Below the pieces are notes generated by a model. The model did no database searches. It was not told the DNA's origin and worked only from the letters and a program-made list of their open reading frames with translations. This document shows positions 11,414 to 23,345 of a DNA stretch of 64,000 nt, one piece after another. How positions within the stretch are numbered: the stretch's first letter is position 1; each line of letters opens with the position of its first letter. This DNA is from Astrothelium macrocarpum (Eukaryota; Ascomycota; Dothideomycetes; Trypetheliales; Trypetheliaceae), in contig JAGEMR010000040.1 of assembly GCA_021030915.1 (NCBI GenBank), positions 124,001-188,000 on the forward strand, read 5' to 3'. Made by a program: the position numbers and the translations under genes.

Positions 11414-13312
11414 ATGGAATTTGATCAGCGTTTGTACAGCTCCACAGCATCTGCACCGTCGCTTCGCGCCAGAGACTCAGGCATTACTGCGATGGATTCA
11501 AGCTTTCTTGACAGCGACAGTGGCAATGTGAAAGTCGTTGTACGTGTCAGAAAGTTTGTTCAACGAGGTAAGGAATAATTGAGACAGTTATCTTTCTAAT
11601 GCTAAATCTTTCTAGAAATTGAGCGAGGAGCGCGATGTCTTGTCAAGATGGATCCTGTTTCGCAAAAAACCACGCTCTGCGCGCCTAACGAAATTGACCC
11701 AGCGAATACGCGCTCGCAATCGCGTAAGATTGTTGAAGAAAAATCTTTCGTATTCGATAAATCGTTCTGGTCCCACAATGAGGTGGATTCGCATTATGCA
11801 CATCAAGAAGATATTTACAATTCGTTTGGCGAGGAGTTCTTAGATCACAATTTTGACGGCTATCATACGTGTATCTTTGCGTATGGGCAGACAGGTTCGG
11901 GGAAAAGCTACACAATGATGGGCACGCCATATCAGCCAGGACTAATACCACGAACGTGCGAGGGTCTCTTTGAGCGCATTGGGTCTGAACAGTCATCTAG
12001 CATCACATACAACGTGCATGTATCCTACTTCGAGGTTTACAACGAACATGTGCGAGATCTGCTGGTCCCTCGAACGAATCCCCCACAATATTTGAAGATT
12101 AGGGAGTCAAAAGCAGATGGAGTCTATGTCCAAAATTTAACAGACGAGCCAGTGAAAAGTTACGCAGATGTTGAACGGCTGATGAGAATAGGAGATATAG
12201 TACGAATGTCTTGGATCTTTAGAAGTCGTACACTGACAATGCTCTTGTAGAATCGAACGACGGCATCCACAAAGATGAACGACACATCTTCCCGTTCACA
12301 TGCAGTCTTTACAATTATGTTGAAGCAAATACAGCACGACATGAGTACAGATGAGACCATCGAGCGCTGTGCGCGCATGAGGCTTGTCGATTTAGCTGGT
12401 TCTGAACGTGCCAAGTCAACTGAGGCAACAGGTCAGCGTCTCCGCGAGGGCGGCAATATAAACCAATCTTTGAGTACACTGGGGCGCGTGATTGGAGCTC
12501 TTGCAGATCCAAAGCGTCAACGACCAGGAAGCAGCCAAGGCAAGCCCAGTAGAGCTCGCGATGTCGTTCCATATCGGGACTCCGTCCTCACGTGGTTACT
12601 CAAAGACTCCCTGGGTGGAAACTCGAAAACCGCCATGGTAGCTTGTATAGCACCGTCAGACTATGACGAAACGCTCTCGACATTGCGCTATGCAGACCAA
12701 GCGAAACGTATCCGCACACGAGCTACAGTGAACCAGGATGCCGTTTCTGCTGCTGAACGTGATGCTAAGATTCTGAGCATGCAAGAGACTATCCGAACAC
12801 TGCAGAATAACCTTAACGCCGCTGCAATGCGGAAGCGCGAGGACTTCGACCGACAAGCAAGCGAGCTTGATGATTATCAGAAGCAAGTGCAGGCTATGCA
12901 GCGACTAATGGAGGAAACGCGGCAGGTTAGTGAGTGCAAGATAAGAGCTCTGACGAACGAGGTGGAAGAACTACGACCGTTGAACGAGGCTTTGGAGCGT
13001 GAGATTAGCAGTCTACGGCGACATCTAGGCCTCGTGCTTGGCGAGCTGAAGAATCCGATCAGACTTCCTGTTACCATGAGTCCCAAGCCTTCGGTCATCG
13101 AAAAGAAAGCTGAGAAGGAAAACGATCCAATAGAGGAGTATGATGACGACGAAGATGCGGGATACCAGGATGGAAAGGATGAAGCGACCACAGAAGTTCA
13201 TACGCACGCCGACGATATTTTGAAGGACTTGGCTCTATTCAGAAAGAAGATGGCAGACGATCGGTCGCGATTCGGTATACGTGGACCCCTCGGTGAAATT
13301 CATGGGAATTAA
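11414..13312 (+). CDS. Short kinesin, N-terminal motor, kinesin-3-like
   Basis: ATP-driven plus-end microtubule motor. Exons 11414-11567, 11616-12199 and 12251-13312 give 599 aa. The motor domain contains the P-loop GQTGSGKS (residues 142-149), switch I NDTSSRSH (about 256-263) and switch II DLAGSE (about 293-298), followed by the neck-proximal LRYADQAKRIRTRA. About residues 400-490 look like coiled coil, and an acidic stretch (EEYDDDED) comes near the end. No FHA or PH domain follows, so the protein is far shorter than KIF1/Unc104. Filamentous fungi do have Unc104-related short motors (NKIN3/UncB type) that lack a PH domain; assignment to that group is inference. The stop is 296 bp from the convergent VPS16 stop, so no long extra exon is hidden. 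Confidence 0.88.
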
Positions 13313-13522
13313 CCCTAAATTCGCCCATCTATTAATGCCTCGATCTCTAGAGTGCCCGGGTAATTGTCTTGAACCGGGGTACAAGATCAGACGGGAACGT
13401 TATGCCTCCACTTTCGCATCGAAAATGGTAGATGTCAAGGGAATGGCACCCCCTCCCCCCTTCGAAACGGCTGATGTGTAATGATGACATATCCTCTAAC
13501 GACCTCTTTTGAATGACTTCTC

Positions 13523-13550
13523 AAGTGCTGATGCATAAGTGCTGATGCAT
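13523..13550. repeat. 14-bp direct tandem repeat in 3' spacer
   Basis: The 14-mer AAGTGCTGATGCAT occurs twice in tandem (13523-13536 and 13537-13550) in the 296-bp spacer between the convergent kinesin and VPS16 stop codons. It is probably slippage duplication. Confidence 0.8.
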
Positions 13551-13608
13551 TCAACCAAAATGAGCCTGACGGATAACCTTGCGTCAAGGTAGACATTGAG
13601 TCTCGTCC

Positions 13609-16395
13609 TCATTTCCTCTTTTGAGGCGTCAACTGTGATATGAGACGCTCGACCTCCAGCGCAGCGGGGCCTGTTGCTTTGCCTCGCAACATTTCGAGAC
13701 TGTCCAGATCCTTGGCCCGAGACGCTTCTTCGGCCGCCTTCACTACCTGGCCACACTTGAGCCACATCTCGATCCGTTCCGTCGCTGGGAGAGAAGTACA
13801 TTTGGGGATGAAAGTTGACGCAACTCGGGTATTTCCAGCAGACAAGATGTCGTTGAAGAATGGCTAGAAGACTTTAGTATAACTATAGCAGAGTAGTGTC
13901 GGCCAGTGGGAGCGTATACTGACCTCCCATCCAATTGGACTACGCCGAGTTTTGCCTATTTCTTCTAATTCGATCCAATCTCTCTTGGCGACAAGTGCTC
14001 GTAATCTTAACCACCAGTATGTCTTTTCTGGCACTTTAAAGTCCGACTGTATCTTTTGCGCTCTTTTGTATGAACCGATCCGGATGAGTTCGAAAATTGT
14101 ATCGTTGATCGAGAGGCCAGTGACCCGTATTTCGAGTTCATTATCGAGAGCGTTTTGGACTTTGATAAGTTTTTGTGCCTCGTCAATCGATTTCGCTTGG
14201 AATGTGTGCTCTTTTGAGTCCTGCAATAATCTATTCGCCGCTTTCAATCTATCAGTCTTTGAATTATTTTCTCTTTGCTCCAGAGCATCCAATAACAAGA
14301 GGTTGGAGCCGTCGAGCCTCCGGTCGTCCTGATAGTAAAGATCTTTTGCTAAATCTTTATCTTGTTCCAACGCTAAAGCCTCGATCATCGCAGAAGCCAC
14401 TGGACGAGTGTTGATCGTGCGGAAGAAGGTGGCCAATGGTAATTTCTTCTTCATATGTAACAAGACATATAGAATCAAGTCCGTATCCCCGCTTTCAATA
14501 GCTTTGTCAAGCGCGATTGAATCCTCTTCCATATTCAATAGCAATGGGACTTGTTTACCAGCTCTGGGTTCCTGGTTTAAAAGTCCAGTAGCGAGCTTCG
14601 TACGCCCTTCGTCAAAAGCCGCTTGTGCTATCTCTTCGTATGAAACACTGTTCTTCCCCTTCAATTTCTCCACAATGACGCGACAGGTTTCGTCGTCGTT
14701 CTCACGTGTAAGACGGACCTTCTGCGATGCCCAATGCACATAGATTCTTTCAGTTGGCATCCGAAGGTATTCTGCTATTCGTAAGGCCAAGAGATATTCC
14801 GACCGATTAATCAGTCTTTTCACCAATCTTTCGGGGGTAAGTCTTATAAATTGGTCGTATGATATCGGTAACCCGACTTCATAAGACCGCACTGCATTGA
14901 GAACACGGAGCAACTCGCACATATCAACAAAGTCATCGCTGTTATACAGGTCAAGGACCGACTTTCCAAAGGAAGCTGCTTTTAGTAACTGTTTCTGTAA
15001 GGGAATACGATATTCGTGACCAGCTGCTTTGATACACACGTCAACAGCCTCATCAAGGACGAGACGGATCAACTTGATACTATCATCCGCTTTTGGGGAT
15101 TGATTTTCCAGTTGACGTGTTGCATCCACAAGTACAGAAGATGGTGAATCGGATCCCAATCTAAAAGTCTCCTCAACCACGTCTAAGCCAAGGACATTAG
15201 CAAATATACGTAAAGTAAGCCTTTGGTCGAAATACCTGGAACTTTCTGGAGAAATTCGCAAACATCATTGGTCAAGACACGGACACCATCGATGTCGGGA
15301 ATGAGATGAACCCAATTATTGTAAAAGAATCTATGCTTTATCAGCCAAGAAGTCAACTCCACCATCTCAATACTTACTTGGAAGATGCACCATTAGGACC
15401 GACAACATGAACTTCATCTTCCCAAGCCAGTACGACTGCATTATTACCGCACCATTCCATAGCTCGGGGTGGAGTTCGAGCCTGTGTATCGTATTCGCTC
15501 AATTTATTTTGAAAGTCGCTGCTAATAACCCAAACCTTTCCATCATCTGTGTAGAGAGCCACAAATTTGCCATTTTCCGAAATGCTAATGTGTTTGAATG
15601 GACCCCTCTGCAACATTCGATCTTCAGATTCAGACGCGTCAATCACGTAGATGGTTTGCTGAACAGCGAGCAGGACCTCAACAGAGAGCGAGAGACTTTG
15701 GGATGGTGGTAAGACAGCCCAGGATACGACATGATCGGTTGGAGGAGCAGCTAAAAGTTTCGGACGTGGCTCGTCGTAATTCGATACGGCAATGAGATTA
15801 TTATTGCCTAGAAGGGCGACGAAGCCAGATGACCAGAATCGGCATTCAACAACTCCATGATCCTCTGCACCCTAATTCTGTAAATATCGGACAGCAGACA
15901 GAATAAGGTTAATAGCTTACATTTCCCAAGGTAAATGGTAGAAAGTCACCATGAAGGTCATGATAACACCGAACAGAGCCGTCAGATGTGATAACCAGAA
16001 GTTGCTCTTCTTCAGACCAGCCAACAGCTTTTATTGAACCCTTGTCCCACTACGTATCGTCAATATCAGCCTATGATAAGCTTCTTGAAGCAGCATACAC
16101 TTATATGCCTTATGAGTTTTCCCGAACAACTGTATACGCTGATTCCGGCTTTCCCAGACGAAGATGCTCGCAAAGGTTGCAGTTTCTGGTTGTCACGATA
16201 AATTGCTAGACCATGTTAGCCGAACCAGTTTGCAAATTTCTCTCGAACCATCTCACCCACAGCGCCGCTGAGAGGAGCTCCGACAACAACGTAGTTCTCG
16301 AGCTCGAGATCTTGGTCAAAGACGTCTTGGTAGAGGGGAACTTTGCGGTAAAACCTATCACCCAGCTTCTCCCACTCTGCAGTGGGTACTGACAT
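13609..16395 (-). CDS. vps16: VPS16, subunit of HOPS/CORVET tethering complexes
   Basis: Class C Vps protein that acts in membrane tethering and fusion at endosomes and vacuoles. Seven exons: 16257-16395, 16099-16205, 15921-16049, 15378-15871, 15236-15330, 13924-15182 and 13609-13863; all six introns are 47-60 nt except one of about 51, and every junction keeps frame (825 aa). The N-terminus (PTAEWEKLGDRFYRKVPLYQ, then DQDLELENYVVVGAPLSGAV) and the following beta-propeller segments match Vps16. The C-terminal helical half includes SFGKSVLDLYNSDDFVDMCE and ALDKAIESGDTDLILYVLLH, characteristic of the family. The length is normal for fungal Vps16 (about 830 aa). It is divergent from the magnesium-chelatase-like gene with 311 bp between starts. 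Confidence 0.95.
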
Positions 16396-16706
16396 AGCGA
16401 GTGATTGGCTTAGGGATCATTGGTTGATCGATCAGTTAGGCTGATGCCTCAAGACTTTGTGTGCAATTATCGAACAATTGCAAGGTAAATTGTCCTTGCA
16501 AATGAAGCTCCGGGGCAAGCTCCGTCCGAGCTCCAACATCAAGATACCTTTCACTTGGCCCCTCAACAATTGGACCATGCCTCATTCTGACGGACCGAAA
16601 TTACAATTTTGAGCTTGTGTAGTATCGATCTTTCTAACAGTTCGGTCTCACGAAACGGCCATGTTTCCACAACCTCCTCGCCCATTATTCCGTCACTACC
16701 AACAGC
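16396..16706. promoter_or_regulatory. Divergent promoter region, VPS16 / magnesium-chelatase-like gene
   Basis: A 311-bp spacer between two outward-facing start codons. A short internal echo (GGGGCAAGCTCCG near 16511) is present. No motif can be named with confidence. Confidence 0.45.
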
Positions 16707-18315
16707 ATGAACTTGGCAGATAGAATCCAGGAGCTAGGAGAGCTGGAGCTAGCTACTCTGGTTTCTCTTGTCGCAAGTCAACACTGCATCGTGCATACAG
16801 ATGCAATTGATTCGTTGGATGAGGCACAAGAGCAATTGGAGGGGGTATGTCTTGTGCCACTGTAATACAAAGCCATCAGTCTTACTATTGTAGATTTCCT
16901 CTCATGTCTTCGGTTTGACATGTGCGGTGGTTAACTGTTCTGACACATTGAGTGTCGACGATTTTAGCAATGCTGTTCTCATCGATTCCAAGGAAGAGTA
17001 CAGTTCAGAGAGTGCCCCTTCTCGTAGGTTAGACGAGGTACGATGATCTTCTTTTGCAAAGAGCTTTCGATTCCTGATGCATCCTTACTACTTGCTAAAA
17101 ATTTCGTACCTCGACATGTAAGACTATAATCATATGTGACATACCAGGCTATAATTCATGACTGTTTTTAATTCTGTGGCTTTAATCACCTACTTACTGG
17201 GCTTTAGCCATCATACTTTTCCGTGAGTCCTAACAGACGGCACTCTAAACGTCCATCTCGTTCTGCCGGGCATTTTAATGCAAGTGTTCTGGATAGTAGA
17301 CGGGTTGCGGACGTGGTAATCGCGAAGAACCTCAACCTAGCCCATCACCACGTACAGATACAAGCTTTAGAGGTATATCGGTCCCAATTTTCGTAAAAGA
17401 TCCAACGAGATCTGATCATATCTCTAGCTCATACGGGGGAAACGCATCTTCACCCGCACAGCTGTTCACGCAGCCCCTAAGCGATTTCTTTTTGTGGCTC
17501 TAATAAGCTCCAGAATTGGCGGGCCATTGCTTAACCACCTTGTAAGCATGCGAAGTCTATCACTAGAAGACTAGGCTGCTAACAGCTTCAAGAACGATCA
17601 ATTCTGTCTGTCGCTTCAATTCGATCCCATAGATCCTCGAGGTATCCCAGAGTCAGACGATTCTCCCCAGAGCTTGATTCGCGAGCAGCCATTCAATTCC
17701 CTGGTAAATAATGCACCAATAGAAGATGAGGCGGCGACAGGAGAAAATACTCGCAACGCAAGCTTCTCACAAAATGTAAGATGCTTGACGTTAGAATTGC
17801 AACGTCCGATGAAGTGATGCTGAGATGGTCTTCAGGATATCGACGAGCTACAATCACTAGCAGCCGCGGTCCGCGTTACTGCAGAAGTAAGAGGATACTT
17901 GCACAATGTTCTAACTTTTTTGAGGGCACATCGTGCTGTAGCTGGCGGAGTCTCTGCAACAGCTACTCGCCACTTGAATCTTCTTGTACGGTAAGGCTTC
18001 GCCCTAATTTGCACACTTGCGCAACTGCCTTTCCTCGAATTCGAGACCTTCGCCCCTCTTCCGGCCGTGAAGCTGTATACTGATGCTGTATACAGAGCCT
18101 TGGCACCTCTTCATGCTTTATCATTCGTGCCACCATCGCTGGTAGCGTTGGCGACGCGCAAAGTCTATTCTCATCGCATCATCCTCGCCGCACCGGATGA
18201 TGAGCGAAGTTTGCAATGGGGCAGCAGTGTTGAAGCTGTCAAGGAATTGCTAGAGAACATTACAGTTCAAGACGTGATCGAAGAAGTGTTGAACACAGTT
18301 GAGGTTCCGCTCTAA
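16707..18315 (+). CDS. Magnesium-chelatase-like protein, conserved in fungi
   Basis: Function unknown; homologues in fungi are usually labelled magnesium chelatase by distant similarity, although fungi make no chlorophyll. Exons 16707-16844, 16894-17037, 17208-17372, 17428-17541, 17593-17775, 17836-17990 and 18096-18315 yield 372 aa with consistent phases. Visible family features are an N-terminal segment (ELATLVSLVASQHCIV), the core VADVVIAKNLNLAHHHVQIQ followed by KRIFTRTAVHAAPKRFLFVA, and the C-terminal domain LAPLHALSFVPPSLVALATR to VIEEVLNTVEVPL. I see no Walker A motif, so catalytic ATPase activity is doubtful. The 170-nt intron after exon 2 is longer than the others and could hide a small exon. 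It converges with MAS2, 142 bp apart. Confidence 0.78.
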
Positions 18316-18457
18316 TGGGAATGTAATTACTTTCGACGGAAGCTATTTATACACGAACGCGAAATCCATGGCTCTAAAGTTGTATTGTCATTATGCTTGA
18401 AGAAATCCAATAGAGGGTCTTCAGAAATGAGTGCTGAAGACTCACTCATAGTCGAGA

Positions 18458-20288
18458 TTACCTCCTTCCTAACCTCCAATTCGCAATCCGATTCTGGATA
18501 TCATCCCATTTCATTGGTTTCAAAACCCGACCCTCCTCTTCACCTTCCTGAAGCACGACGGTCGGCGCACCGCTACCCTGACCCTTGTTAACAATGCCCC
18601 CCTTCACCACGGCTTTTGCCACTCTTCTCAAATCATGCACGGTCAAGTCATCGATCCGGCGACACATTTCCTTGACCCCGACTTTTCTGCCATGCACTTG
18701 CACTTGCCTCCCCAGGTCTTCCAATTCAACCATGCGACTCTCCAGATTCATCAACAACGAGCTCCGCAACTGGTTCTTGGCCCGCTGCACCTCGCCCTCC
18801 TTGAGCGCGCTCGGACCCGTCTCATACGTCAGGGCAGCAAGCTCGCAGCAGATGGTTTCGAGCATCTGACCGACCTGTGCGGGACTACAGCTGGCCGAGA
18901 TGCCGAAGAGGCCAGAGTCCGTGTAAGAATGGTTGAAAGCCACGCAATTCTCAACCCAGCCGTGCTGGTTCAAGACGCGGGTGTAGAGACGTGAGTACAT
19001 ACCCTTACCAGGGCCGCCAGCAGAGAAGGAACCGCCGCCACCAAGAAGGGTTTGGAGAGTTGCGAGAGCGTAGATGTCGTCGGAAGAGATGGGGAGAGCT
19101 TCGAAAGTGACGTGGATGTGTGAGAGTCGGGGAAGTGCGAGATTTGGAGGAATAGGTATTGAAGGTAAACTTAGGAAACCGCCGGTGTAGTGAGATGGCG
19201 CGTGGAAATCTATTGGAGAAGATTGGTCAAGGACGGAGTGAGGTACTGATGTGACGGAAGCGGAGTTTTTGGTAGAAGTGGAAAGGTTCTTTAGAAAGGG
19301 TATTTTGCTAAGAAGCCGGGAAGGCTCCTGAACGGGCGTCGATGATGTTGAATAAGACGTCTGGGGATAGGGTTGGTTTGAATTCGCATCTCGAATAGTT
19401 GTCTCAGCGCCAACTCCAGAAAGAACTAGACCTTTTGTGCTCGACATGTCGCCAAAATATCGCTCTGTCAGTCTAACAGCCTCTGCATGGTCTACGCCGG
19501 CAAAAGCAACCACTATTCTTTCTGGACGATAGAATGCTTCTCTGTATGCATCAACCACGCTCTTGTTTATCTGAGATAGACGATCCTTAGGGCATAGCAA
19601 AGGGTTCCCAAGTGTGTTATCTTTATATGCAGCCATATGAACAAGCTCAGGAAGGATGAGCTCAGGTTTGGACCAAATCTCTCCAATTTCGTATTCAGCT
19701 GTTTCTAGCTGCATCTGCACTTCTTCCTCCGTAATGAGGGGATCTCGGATCGTTTCGGCAAGAAGGCCCACGGCTGAGGGTACGGCCGAATTAAAGGTCG
19801 CTGACTGGTACATGAGCGACTCGCGGGAAGAGGCGCACTGAATGTTTCCACCAAGACTCTCCATTGCCTCGAACATCTGGTCTGCAGTTTGGTTCTTTGT
19901 AGACTGTACAAGTCAGCGGAGAGCATTACTACCTATTACAACTGCATACTTTGAATGCCAGTCGATCAATGATATGGCTAACTCCTCTCAGCGCATTATT
20001 TTCATAGCGGGAACCAGAATCCACGTAAACGCCGATTCCAGAGAAATAGCCTGGGAGGGCCTCAGTTGCGACGCGGATGCCATTTGAAAGAGTGGTGATT
20101 TTATCGAGGTCGACAGGATCCTATTGTATGATTAGTTATGTCTTGCTTTTTCATGCTGGGGGCGAAGGGAGGCAAACGTGCTGGGGAACGCTGGCTACAG
20201 AAGCCAAGCCACGAGAGCCAAGGCGAGTTTGACGGTACAGTCGGTGCGGTGCAGAGCGCCTCAAAGTGGCTCTCGTAGCAGACAGCAT
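18458..20288 (-). CDS. mas2: Mitochondrial processing peptidase alpha subunit
   Basis: Non-catalytic, substrate-recognising subunit of the matrix enzyme that removes targeting presequences. Exons 20178-20288, 19950-20120 and 18458-19903 (575 aa); introns are 57 and 46 nt. The first exon encodes an Arg-rich presequence (MLSATRATLRRSAPHRLYRQ). The M16-family fold starts at KITTLSNGIRVATEALPGYF. The zinc motif HxxEH of the beta subunit is replaced by HIIDR, as expected for alpha. The flexible glycine-rich loop is present (LLGGGGSFSAGGPGKGMYSR). The segment SYSTSSTPVQEPSRLLSKIP is a family-typical variable insertion. Length is normal. Confidence 0.94.
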
Positions 20289-20526
20289 ATCAGGGCGGAA
20301 GTATATGGGGAGAAGATTTGGATAGGGCTTGCACTGGTATCGGTGCGGCTCCGCTCTTAGCATCATGAGCTGATCGGCCCCGACGTAGCTGATCTATGCG
20401 GCGCCGCTCCTCCAACACTCAGTCTGCTGCAACCTGCATCCTCATGAGGCCTTCCCCAGAAGCTCGTATGCTGACGTGCAACGGATGTTCCGGCGAGGAT
20501 TGACTCCCTCAGCTTTCCCCTGAAGA
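20289..20526. promoter_or_regulatory. Divergent promoter region, MAS2 / FHA-RING gene
   Basis: A 238-bp spacer between outward-facing ATGs at 20288 and 20527. It must serve both genes; no specific element is named. Confidence 0.45.
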
Positions 20527-22435
20527 ATGTTTACGGCTGCCGCTCCATCCCCACCCACTACGTGCACGTCAACCTCGTCTGCTTCACTAACCTCACCTTC
20601 TCGTCCCGGGAGACTGCGCGGCCTGAGTTATCTCCGAAATTACACTCACAACAATTTGCACCTACACACTTCTGCTCAGCAAAACTCGTCGGGTCGGCCC
20701 CAATTGTCGCGGTCTACAAGCAGCCCACCTCCAAACAGTACCTCCGCTTCAACTTCCCCATACAACCCCACTGATACCAACGAAACTTCTGCGATAAGGG
20801 CTCAACCTCGAAGTCTGAATCCTCGTCCTTCTGTCACTTCGCTTCGTACGACTAGTGGCTGGCTTCCTGCAGGAGGTGGACGGAGTGGTGTTTCTCGTGC
20901 TCCTGCACAGCCTGACTCTATTTCAACTGAAACTGTGACTACGCGGACCAGAAGCAAACCAATAGTCCCAAAAAGAAACATCTCTTCGACGGCTACGATG
21001 ACACGCAATGGATCGTCGTCGATAGTTGAAAGCATCACTCGGCCACCAGCGGCACCATACACAGCTCCAGATACAAGAGCCAGAGGAGAATCTGCTCCCG
21101 ACCTCGCCCGAACTGGTGCTCATGTCGAGCAAATGCCTCTGATCCGCTTCATACCATACCAAGAACCAAGGACCTCATCACGTCCATCCCTGACCTTCAC
21201 TCCCGTTTCACGAACCCTTCCTAGCTCCTGGTCTGTCATTCGAGTGGGGCGATATTCTGAGAGAGATAACAACCCAGAAATCCCCGAAAACGTGCCGTCT
21301 GCGGCTCCGGTGGGCTTCAAGTCAAAAGTTGTTAGCAGAAGACACTGCGAATTCTGGTGTCAGAATGGACAGTGGTACATCAAGGACGTTAAGAGTAGTT
21401 CCGGAACTTTCCTCAACCACATACGTTTGAGTCAGCCAAATGTTGAATCCAAACCGTACAAAGTTCAAGATGGCGATATCGTCCAGTTGGGCATAGATTT
21501 TCGAGGTGGCGAAGAGATGATATTTAGATGCGTCAAGATTCGCATCGAGTGTAATCGAGGCTGGCAAAAGGGTCTCAATAGTTTCAAGTACGTAACCTTT
21601 TCGCTACCAGCAACATCATTTATTGCGACTGACGTGTGCCTAGCAAAACTACCCACAAACGAATACGGAATCTAGCCAAATCCGCCTCGCAAGGCGATGG
21701 AGATTCCGCATCGACACACACCTCCGAGTGTGCCATTTGCCTCATGTCTATTGCGGTAAGTCAAAGCTCCTCCTATTGACCTAATCAACAGACTAACGCA
21801 GAACACAGCCTTGTCAGTCTCTGTTCGTGGCTCCATGCTCACATGTCTGGCATTACAAATGTGTACGTCCGATGCTTAGTGCTCCGGAGTATCCACAATT
21901 CCAATGCCCGAATTGCCGAGCAATGGCCGACCTAGAGGCTGATGTCGACGACCCACCATCAGAGTTTGAAGACGACTGGGAAGAGGCACCCGCAGAAGCT
22001 GAAGAGGTCAATGATGCGGCCAACGGCGCAGCTTCTTCTGCCGCCGAGCATCCCGCCTTACGCACCCACAACAATACAGACGAAGGAAGCAGAGATGGCG
22101 CCAATGATGACGGCCAAACGGTCATGGCGTCCCAACTTGGAGGCATGTCGCTACATCTGAGTGAAACGCTCACCAGTCCCCTTCCAGCTACGACTCTTCA
22201 CTCGCCTGTACCAATCGGTGTCAATCTGTCGGTACCTGTAAGCGTAAATGGTAGAACGACTCCTCCAGGATCGGCAACGCAATACGCCTCGGCAGGAGCG
22301 GAGATCGCACCACCAGATGGATTCATGACGCCGCGAAATGATGCCGGGCCCTTCATTCTAGACGGTAGTGGAGGAAGATCCGAGCGTCGAATTGGCATGG
22401 GCAATTTGGAGAGTGTTGTTCACGAAGAGGAGTGA
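20527..22435 (+). CDS. FHA-RING E3 ubiquitin ligase, Dma1/Chfr-like
   Basis: Predicted ubiquitin ligase that binds phospho-threonine partners, by family acting in mitotic checkpoint or septin/spindle-position control. Exons 20527-21587, 21644-21755 and 21809-22435 (599 aa). Residues 1-235 are Ser/Thr/Pro-rich and probably disordered. The FHA domain (about 240-350) has the phosphopeptide-binding signatures VGRYSE, SRRHCEFW and SSSGTFLNHIRLS. A RING-H2 follows, with Cys383, Cys386, Cys401, His403, His406, Cys409, Cys424 and Cys427. The C-terminal 170 residues are acidic, then low complexity. FHA before RING is the domain order of yeast Dma1/Dma2. The intron after codon 391 splits the RING. Confidence 0.9.
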
Positions 22436-23345
22436 TGAAATTCCCCCCTTGTTTTCCAAAGTTTCACTGGGCATATTGAGAAGTCTCATTTGTACTTGAG
22501 AGAGGCAGGCAAACCTTCGACACGCGTGATGATGGGCGTTGCAGGATTTGAGTTCGTCTGGACGACACAGTAGGAGGCTCGCTTTGACTAAGGGCTTGCA
22601 TACTGCGTGGGCGTGTGATTTCTTGCTGGGCATGAAAGAGGCGTGGCAGACTGTGTTTCTAAACATGGGACATGATGTTTCTAACGTGGTTTCACGACCT
22701 GTCTCATCTAGACATCCGACCAGTCTCCATAATTAAAATGTTATGACGGACGAATGATCTGGGCTGATTTGCTTGTACATCAATATTCGGTTTATTTCTG
22801 GTAAAGTGAATTTATGTACCAAATGTTGAGTTGACACCAGGGGTTGCAATAAGAAATGTATAGTTCATTTTACACTTTTTGGACATACCCTCAACTGTGG
22901 TTGATGTCATAATTCTCAGAGGCATTCCTAACAAATCGCGTCAGACTTCTATGGCTCAAAATGGAATTGAAAGTCTTCCCGAATATGCAAGCCGCTAACT
23001 TTTAATATTTGTTGTGCTTGGGGCAATGTGTTTACATGTGACGTCATATCGAGTTCGAACATCGTAGGGTCACCCTGGAATTATTGTGCCAATCGACGTT
23101 CACGAATGATTCCTCAATTGTGCCTCATGCCTAGCTAGGTACAGTACAGTACAGTAGGTGGGCCGAATCGCACATATATCCTTGTTCAATCTTATTAACG
23201 CCGCATTCCTGAAACAAACAGTCGCTCCAGTGGTAATAACGCCGCCTCATACCAACTGTCCTCTATTCGCTGTCACCAAATCGAAACATGTCGTGCCTCT
23301 ACAGACCCTCTTCTGTCTCCTCTCCTTACGTTTGCAAACACGACC
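22436..23345. other. Intergenic region with a small (ACAGT)3 array
   Basis: About 900 bp between the FHA-RING stop and the bestrophin-like ATG. It contains three perfect tandem copies of ACAGT at 23141-23155. No gene is supported; the first part is 3' UTR and the last part the promoter and leader of the channel gene. Confidence 0.5.

Noticed and set aside
17038..17207. Possible extra exon inside the 170-nt intron of the magnesium-chelatase-like gene
   Set aside because: An in-frame piece with plausible borders exists near 17062-17118, but removing the whole intron keeps the frame and nothing conserved is gained.
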